NCBI GenBank assembly: GCA_937874275.1
Contig: CALNAU010000101.1
Location: 32,565-96,564 of the forward strand
Direction: 5' to 3'
Length of the DNA stretch: 64,000 nt
From: an uncultured Clostridia bacterium
GTDB lineage: Bacteria; Bacillota; Clostridia; Christensenellales; Aristaeellaceae
Below are positions 60,249 to 64,000 of this stretch, in pieces. The translations under genes were made by a program, and so were the position numbers. A model generated the notes under the pieces. That model was not told the DNA's origin. It did no database searches and saw only the letters and a program-made list of their open reading frames with translations. The first letter of the stretch is position 1; each line of letters begins with the position of its first letter.

Positions 60249-63017
60249 ATGATACGAAAACACACAGGGAACAAAGCGCTGCAAAGACTGCTGTGCCTTG
60301 CGTTGGCCTTGCTTGTGCTGGCCCCATCCAGCATGGTGGATGCAAGCGACGTGTCTACCAAGTACGGCTATACCACTGTGGACAACACGATGTTCCGCCC
60401 CCGGGCGGGCACGACGGATTATATCGACCGTCTGCCTGCGCGCTGGGCGGCAGACATTCTGGGTACCGAGACGGTGGGGGGCGACCTGTGGTATCACGTC
60501 AAAACCAACCTGCCCACGCGGCTTGACCGCACCTACTACGGCTACATCAAGAGCACGGTGTTCCGTCCGATGACCAAGGCAGAGGAAACACTCTGGGCGG
60601 CCAACCCCGTGCAGGCGCCCGGCGGCTTTGTCCCGCCGGCTCCTGTGATTACCGCGGCACCAGGCGACCCCACCAAGCTGAGCAATGTGGCGGTCGCAAC
60701 AGTGGCCGGTGCCAGCGTGCGCCAGACGGCCAACGCCGCAGGCGCTGTCATTGTGGGGCTGCTGCTCAACAGCCGCATGACCGTGCTGGAGACACCGTCG
60801 GACCTGGTCAACGGCTGGTACAAGGTGACGGTGATGACCGATTCCGGCCCCTATACGGGCTACATCGCCGCCGCCCACATCAAGGTGCTGACCAACGCCG
60901 AAGCGGGCGCAGCCCCTGTTACCGCCGCCCCGGCCCAGCAGGCCGGCTATATCAAAATCAAGCTGCCCGGCACCAACCTGCGGCGCACGCCCGGCGGCGA
61001 AAGCATGCTGCAGATGCCCGTCGGCACAATTTTGCCCTTCTACGGCACCCCCGTCAACAGCCTGGGCTACCAATGGGTGTATGTGCTGCATTCAGGCGGC
61101 CTGTACGGCTATGTGCGGGGCGACTGCTATACCTTTACCGATGACAAGGGCAATCCGGCCACACCGCCTGTGGTGCCCAGCACCGCCCCCATCGTGCCCG
61201 GACCTGTGCCCGGCGTGCCCGGCACCATCAGCGGCTACATCAAGCTGATTCGCGGCGGCGTCAACCTGCGCCAGACAGCGGGCGGCCCCAGCTTCGCCCA
61301 GCTGGCGCGCGACACCGTGCTTCCTTACTATGGCTTCACCCAGCAGGGCGGATACACCTGGTACTACGTGGTGGCTGCCCCGGGCGCGGGCTATATTCGC
61401 TCCGACATGGCGGTGCTGACCGATAGCGCGGGCACCGGCACCGTCACCCCGGTCCAGCCGCCTTCTGGCACCACGCTGGGCTATGTGGTCACCACCAAGT
61501 CGGGCGTCAACCTGCGCAAGACGCCCACCATCTCCGGCCAGGTGCTGACCCAGGTATCCCTCAACACCGTGTGGCCGCTGGTGGCCGCGGTGGTCAACAA
61601 CCAGGGCTACAACTGGTACTTTGTGCGAACCAAGGATCATACCGGCTACCTGCGCGGCGACTGCGTGCGCCAGTTGAGCGAGGCCGAGGTGCAGGCCTAC
61701 CTGGGCGGCACCACGCCCGGCCCTGTTACCCCGCCGCCGTCGGGCGCCATTGCCGGATACATCAAGACCACAATGACCTCGGTCAACATCCGCGTGTCGC
61801 CCAGCCTGAGCGCCCAGCGGGTCACCCAGATTGCCGCGTCCGGCGCCGTGTTCCCCTATCAGGGCACGGTAAACTCCGGCGGCAGCATGTGGTACCAGAT
61901 TCTGTACAACAATGTGCCCGCCTACATGCTGGGCACCCTGGCCAAAATCATGACCGCCCAGGAGGTGGCCGATTACCTCAAGACCGTGCCCGCCACCCCG
62001 GTGCCCGGCCCCACGGCCACCATCAACCCGGCGGACCTGTCCACCACGGCTGTCACGGTGATGGACCGTGTGCTGGTGCGCGCGTCGGGCAGCATGACCG
62101 CCCGGACGGACGCCATCCTCTATCAGCGCGGCTCGGTGGCCAAGCTGCAGGGCCCCACGGCCACGGCTGACGGCTATAGCTGGTATCAGGTCACCGCCGG
62201 CGGTGTCACCGGCTGGATTCGCGCCGATATGCTGCGCATCCTTACCAAGACCGAGGAAGCCGCCCTCAACGCGACCGGCGACCCCGGCGCCCCGCCGGAG
62301 GCCACCTACCGCACGCTGCGGCGCGCCGATACGGGCGCCGATGTGACGCGCCTGCAGACCGAGCTGGCGCGGCTTGGTTTCCTCAACCCCGCCGCCATCA
62401 CCGGCATCTACACCACCGAAACCATCACCGCCGTGCGCAACTACCAGCAGGCCGCCGGCCTGTTTGTGGACGGCGTGGCTGGGCCCAAAACCCAGCACAA
62501 GCTGTATGGCACGGTGCCTGAGGGCACCTACACCGATCCCAGCGGCGGCACGGTGACACCCACCCTCTATCCGGTGGAGAAACTGGCTTGGACAACCGTG
62601 GATACGGGTGTATGGCCGCGCGGCGTCACCGCCGTGGTCACCGATGTGAAGACCAAGCTGAGCTTCCGCGTGAAGCGCTGGGCCGGCGGCTCACACGCCG
62701 ACGGAGAGCCGCTGACCGCGGCCGATACTGCCGTGATGTGCAAAATCTACGGCGTCACCTCTGCCCAGCAGATTGCCGAGAAGAACCTGTGGGAGCGCCG
62801 CCCCGTGTGGGTCACGGTCAATGGCCGCAGTGTGGCGGGCAGCGTATACGGCGTGCCCCATAACTACCCGGCGGGCGACACCATCCCGGATAACGATTTT
62901 TACGGCCAGTTCTGCGTGCACTTCGTCGGGTCCACCACCCATTCCACGGCGCGGGTGGATGCCGGCCACCAGGCGGCCATCGACTATGCCTACCTCAATG
63001 CGCCCAGCAGAAAGTAA
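60249..63017 (+). CDS. Secreted SH3-array, peptidoglycan-binding protein
   Basis: 922 residues. A signal peptide (LQRLLCLALALLVLAPSSM) is followed by about seven SH3-like modules (to about 675), most showing VNLRKTP-type cores, joined by Pro/Thr-rich linkers. A PG_binding_1 domain follows (about 694-765: ADVTRLQTELARLGFLNP, VDGVAGPKTQHKLYG). The last 150 residues form a distinct domain with conserved-looking His871, Cys889, His891, His898 and His907 (GVPHNYP, FCVHFVGSTTH), possibly catalytic. It is probably a large wall-associated protein. Its 3' end overlaps the next gene by 20 bp. Confidence 0.88.
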   Translation: MIRKHTGNKALQRLLCLALALLVLAPSSMVDASDVSTKYGYTTVDNTMFRPRAGTTDYIDRLPARWAADILGTETVGGDLWYHVKTNLPTRLDRTYYGYIKSTVFRPMTKAEETLWAANPVQAPGGFVPPAPVITAAPGDPTKLSNVAVATVAGASVRQTANAAGAVIVGLLLNSRMTVLETPSDLVNGWYKVTVMTDSGPYTGYIAAAHIKVLTNAEAGAAPVTAAPAQQAGYIKIKLPGTNLRRTPGGESMLQMPVGTILPFYGTPVNSLGYQWVYVLHSGGLYGYVRGDCYTFTDDKGNPATPPVVPSTAPIVPGPVPGVPGTISGYIKLIRGGVNLRQTAGGPSFAQLARDTVLPYYGFTQQGGYTWYYVVAAPGAGYIRSDMAVLTDSAGTGTVTPVQPPSGTTLGYVVTTKSGVNLRKTPTISGQVLTQVSLNTVWPLVAAVVNNQGYNWYFVRTKDHTGYLRGDCVRQLSEAEVQAYLGGTTPGPVTPPPSGAIAGYIKTTMTSVNIRVSPSLSAQRVTQIAASGAVFPYQGTVNSGGSMWYQILYNNVPAYMLGTLAKIMTAQEVADYLKTVPATPVPGPTATINPADLSTTAVTVMDRVLVRASGSMTARTDAILYQRGSVAKLQGPTATADGYSWYQVTAGGVTGWIRADMLRILTKTEEAALNATGDPGAPPEATYRTLRRADTGADVTRLQTELARLGFLNPAAITGIYTTETITAVRNYQQAAGLFVDGVAGPKTQHKLYGTVPEGTYTDPSGGTVTPTLYPVEKLAWTTVDTGVWPRGVTAVVTDVKTKLSFRVKRWAGGSHADGEPLTAADTAVMCKIYGVTSAQQIAEKNLWERRPVWVTVNGRSVAGSVYGVPHNYPAGDTIPDNDFYGQFCVHFVGSTTHSTARVDAGHQAAIDYAYLNAPSRK

Positions 63018-64000
63018 GGGCGACCTAATCATCATCGGCGGCGGGGCTTCGGGCCTCGCCGCCGCTTGCGTTGCCATGCGGCGCGGCCTGCGCGTACTGG
63101 TGCTGGAGAAGCGCGACCGCGTGGGCAAAAAGCTGCTGGCCACCGGCAACGGCCGCTGCAACCTGATGAACATGGGCGAGCCTGTATACTTCGGCCATCC
63201 GCGGTTTGCCGGGGAGGTGCTGCGCCATTGCCCCAGGGAACAGGTGCTGGCCTTTTTTGAAGGGCTGGGCCTGACCACGGTGGCCGATGGCGACCTGCTG
63301 TACCCGGCCAGCCTGCAGGCGGCTTCCGTGCTGGATGTGCTGCGCCTGCCGCTGGAAGAAAGCCCGCTGGTGCAGCTGGTTACCGGTGCCGAGGTGACCG
63401 ACATCGGGGGGGACAACAGAGGTTTTGTCATCCATTGCGCCAATGGGGACCGTTATACAGCCACGGCCGTTATCGCGGCCGCGGGCGGACCGGCGCAGCC
63501 GCGCCTGTCGGGTGCCGACAGCCTGTTTGCGCCTTTGCAGGCGTTGGGTCACCGGCTCATCCCGACGCGCCCGGCGCTCACCGGCCTCATCACGGACAAG
63601 GCCGCGGTGCGCGGGTTGAAAGGGCTACGCCTGCCCGCGCGATGCACGCTGGCGGATGGCGCGGGAATGCCCGTCGCTGCCACCGAGGGCGAGGTGATCT
63701 TCGCTGAGGATGGCGTGAGCGGCGTGTGCATCATGCAGCTGAGCCGGGATGCTGGGGACATGCTGGCACAGGGCAAAAAGCCTGTGCTGTCGCTCGATTT
63801 CTCGCCGCTGCTGGGGCTGATGCCCCGCCGTATGCGCCGCGTTCCGCAGGCGGCAGTCACCATGCCGGGTGACAGCCGAGCCGCGGTCATGGCCTGGCTG
63901 CATCAGCGCGCCGCACAGCTGCCTACGGGGCGGCTGCTGACAGGCGCCGCGCCGCGCCTGCTGGCCGACCGCCTGCGCGGGCTGTCCCTGGCCGATACCG
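62998..64000 (+). CDS. HI0933-family FAD-dependent oxidoreductase, 5' part
   Basis: The frame is open from ATG 62998 to the window edge (334 residues visible). It begins with the FAD-binding Rossmann motif LIIIGGGASGLAAA, then EKRDRVGKKLLATGNGRCNL, the hallmark of the HI0933/BaiN flavoprotein family. AAAGGPAQPRLSG and the FAEDGVSG block further on fit too. These proteins are putative NAD(P)H- or quinol-linked oxidoreductases of mostly unknown substrate. The start overlaps the SH3-array gene by 20 bp in another frame, implying coupling. The C-terminus lies outside the window. Confidence 0.88.
   Translation, partial: MRPAESKGDLIIIGGGASGLAAACVAMRRGLRVLVLEKRDRVGKKLLATGNGRCNLMNMGEPVYFGHPRFAGEVLRHCPREQVLAFFEGLGLTTVADGDLLYPASLQAASVLDVLRLPLEESPLVQLVTGAEVTDIGGDNRGFVIHCANGDRYTATAVIAAAGGPAQPRLSGADSLFAPLQALGHRLIPTRPALTGLITDKAAVRGLKGLRLPARCTLADGAGMPVAATEGEVIFAEDGVSGVCIMQLSRDAGDMLAQGKKPVLSLDFSPLLGLMPRRMRRVPQAAVTMPGDSRAAVMAWLHQRAAQLPTGRLLTGAAPRLLADRLRGLSLADT

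Noticed and set aside
60201..63017. SH3-module repeats as a CRISPR or DNA-level tandem repeat
   Set aside because: The repetition is at protein level with diverged codons and variable spacing inside an open reading frame.
1..64000. tRNA, rRNA, tmRNA, CRISPR arrays and prophage genes
   Set aside because: I looked through the gaps between genes for cloverleaf ends, regularly spaced repeats and phage-type genes and saw none.

Overview
The window is GC-rich, gene-dense DNA carrying about 60 protein genes on both strands. Strong AGGAGG-type ribosome sites, RNase Y, a DivIC/FtsB-like divisome protein, AddA, a BceRS-BceAB type module, a PrsA-like foldase lipoprotein, a YkuD transpeptidase and many short signal-peptide proteins point to a Firmicute of the class Clostridia. 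I cannot place it to genus. No rRNA or tRNA gene, CRISPR array, transposase or phage module is visible, so this reads as ordinary chromosome with several accessory patches.

Layout. 1-2441: tail of a metallo-beta-lactamase-fold protein, an SDR-type epimerase and a MerR regulator. 2433-4078 (minus): acyl-ACP thioesterase and DUF606 transporter. 4145-9044 (minus): an ArsR-like regulator followed by a heterodimeric ABC exporter. 9169-11444 (minus): two secreted proteins, YARHG and DUF3887/alpha-beta hydrolase. 11655-13196: rny, preceded by an unassigned promoter-to-terminator segment that looks like a ~190-nt RNA gene. 13485-18865 (minus): nadD, addA, ppx/gppA-like and ftsB-like genes in an overlapping operon. 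19033-25665 (plus): SDR, divergent acetate-kinase homologue, pirin, esterase, NagA-like deacetylase and an AT-richer DUF6056 membrane protein. 25675-28262: secreted protein, VOC protein and serpin. 28331-33768 (minus): FAH-family gene, response regulator, histidine kinase and BceAB-like ABC genes. 33872-41533: HD protein, RlmA-like methyltransferase, lipoprotein, mutarotase, secreted C39-like protein, metallopeptidase, secreted protein and foldase. 41601-48367: small enzymes, LRR protein, NAGPA-type glycosidase plus Lgt-like membrane protein, then GNATs, L,D-transpeptidase and uppP. 48525-51785: C39-like protein, an ECF sigma/anti-sigma pair and a DUF1801 protein. 51902-56092: argS, dapF and purA. 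56173-64000: YHYH protein, PfpI, GNAT, phosphoglucomutase, a 922-residue SH3-array wall protein and the start of an HI0933-type flavoprotein.

Themes. Much of the window serves the cell envelope: uppP recycles the lipid carrier, the YkuD enzyme and SH3/peptidoglycan-binding proteins act on the wall, and the BceRS-AB and ECF/anti-ECF systems sense the envelope. Most genes have readable promoters, and several carry family-specific control sites: a 19-bp-spacer MerR promoter, a TGACA-N4-TGTCA BceR-like operator and a GGAACC-N16-CGTCAG ECF promoter.

The least explained signals are non-coding. Three intergenic strings of tandem hairpins lie after an SDR gene, after an anti-sigma gene and before purA. 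The first and third share a 15-nt hairpin core and show a compensatory stem change, and the first is enclosed by its own closing stem. The RNA-like segment between nadD and rny is the other main candidate for something undescribed.
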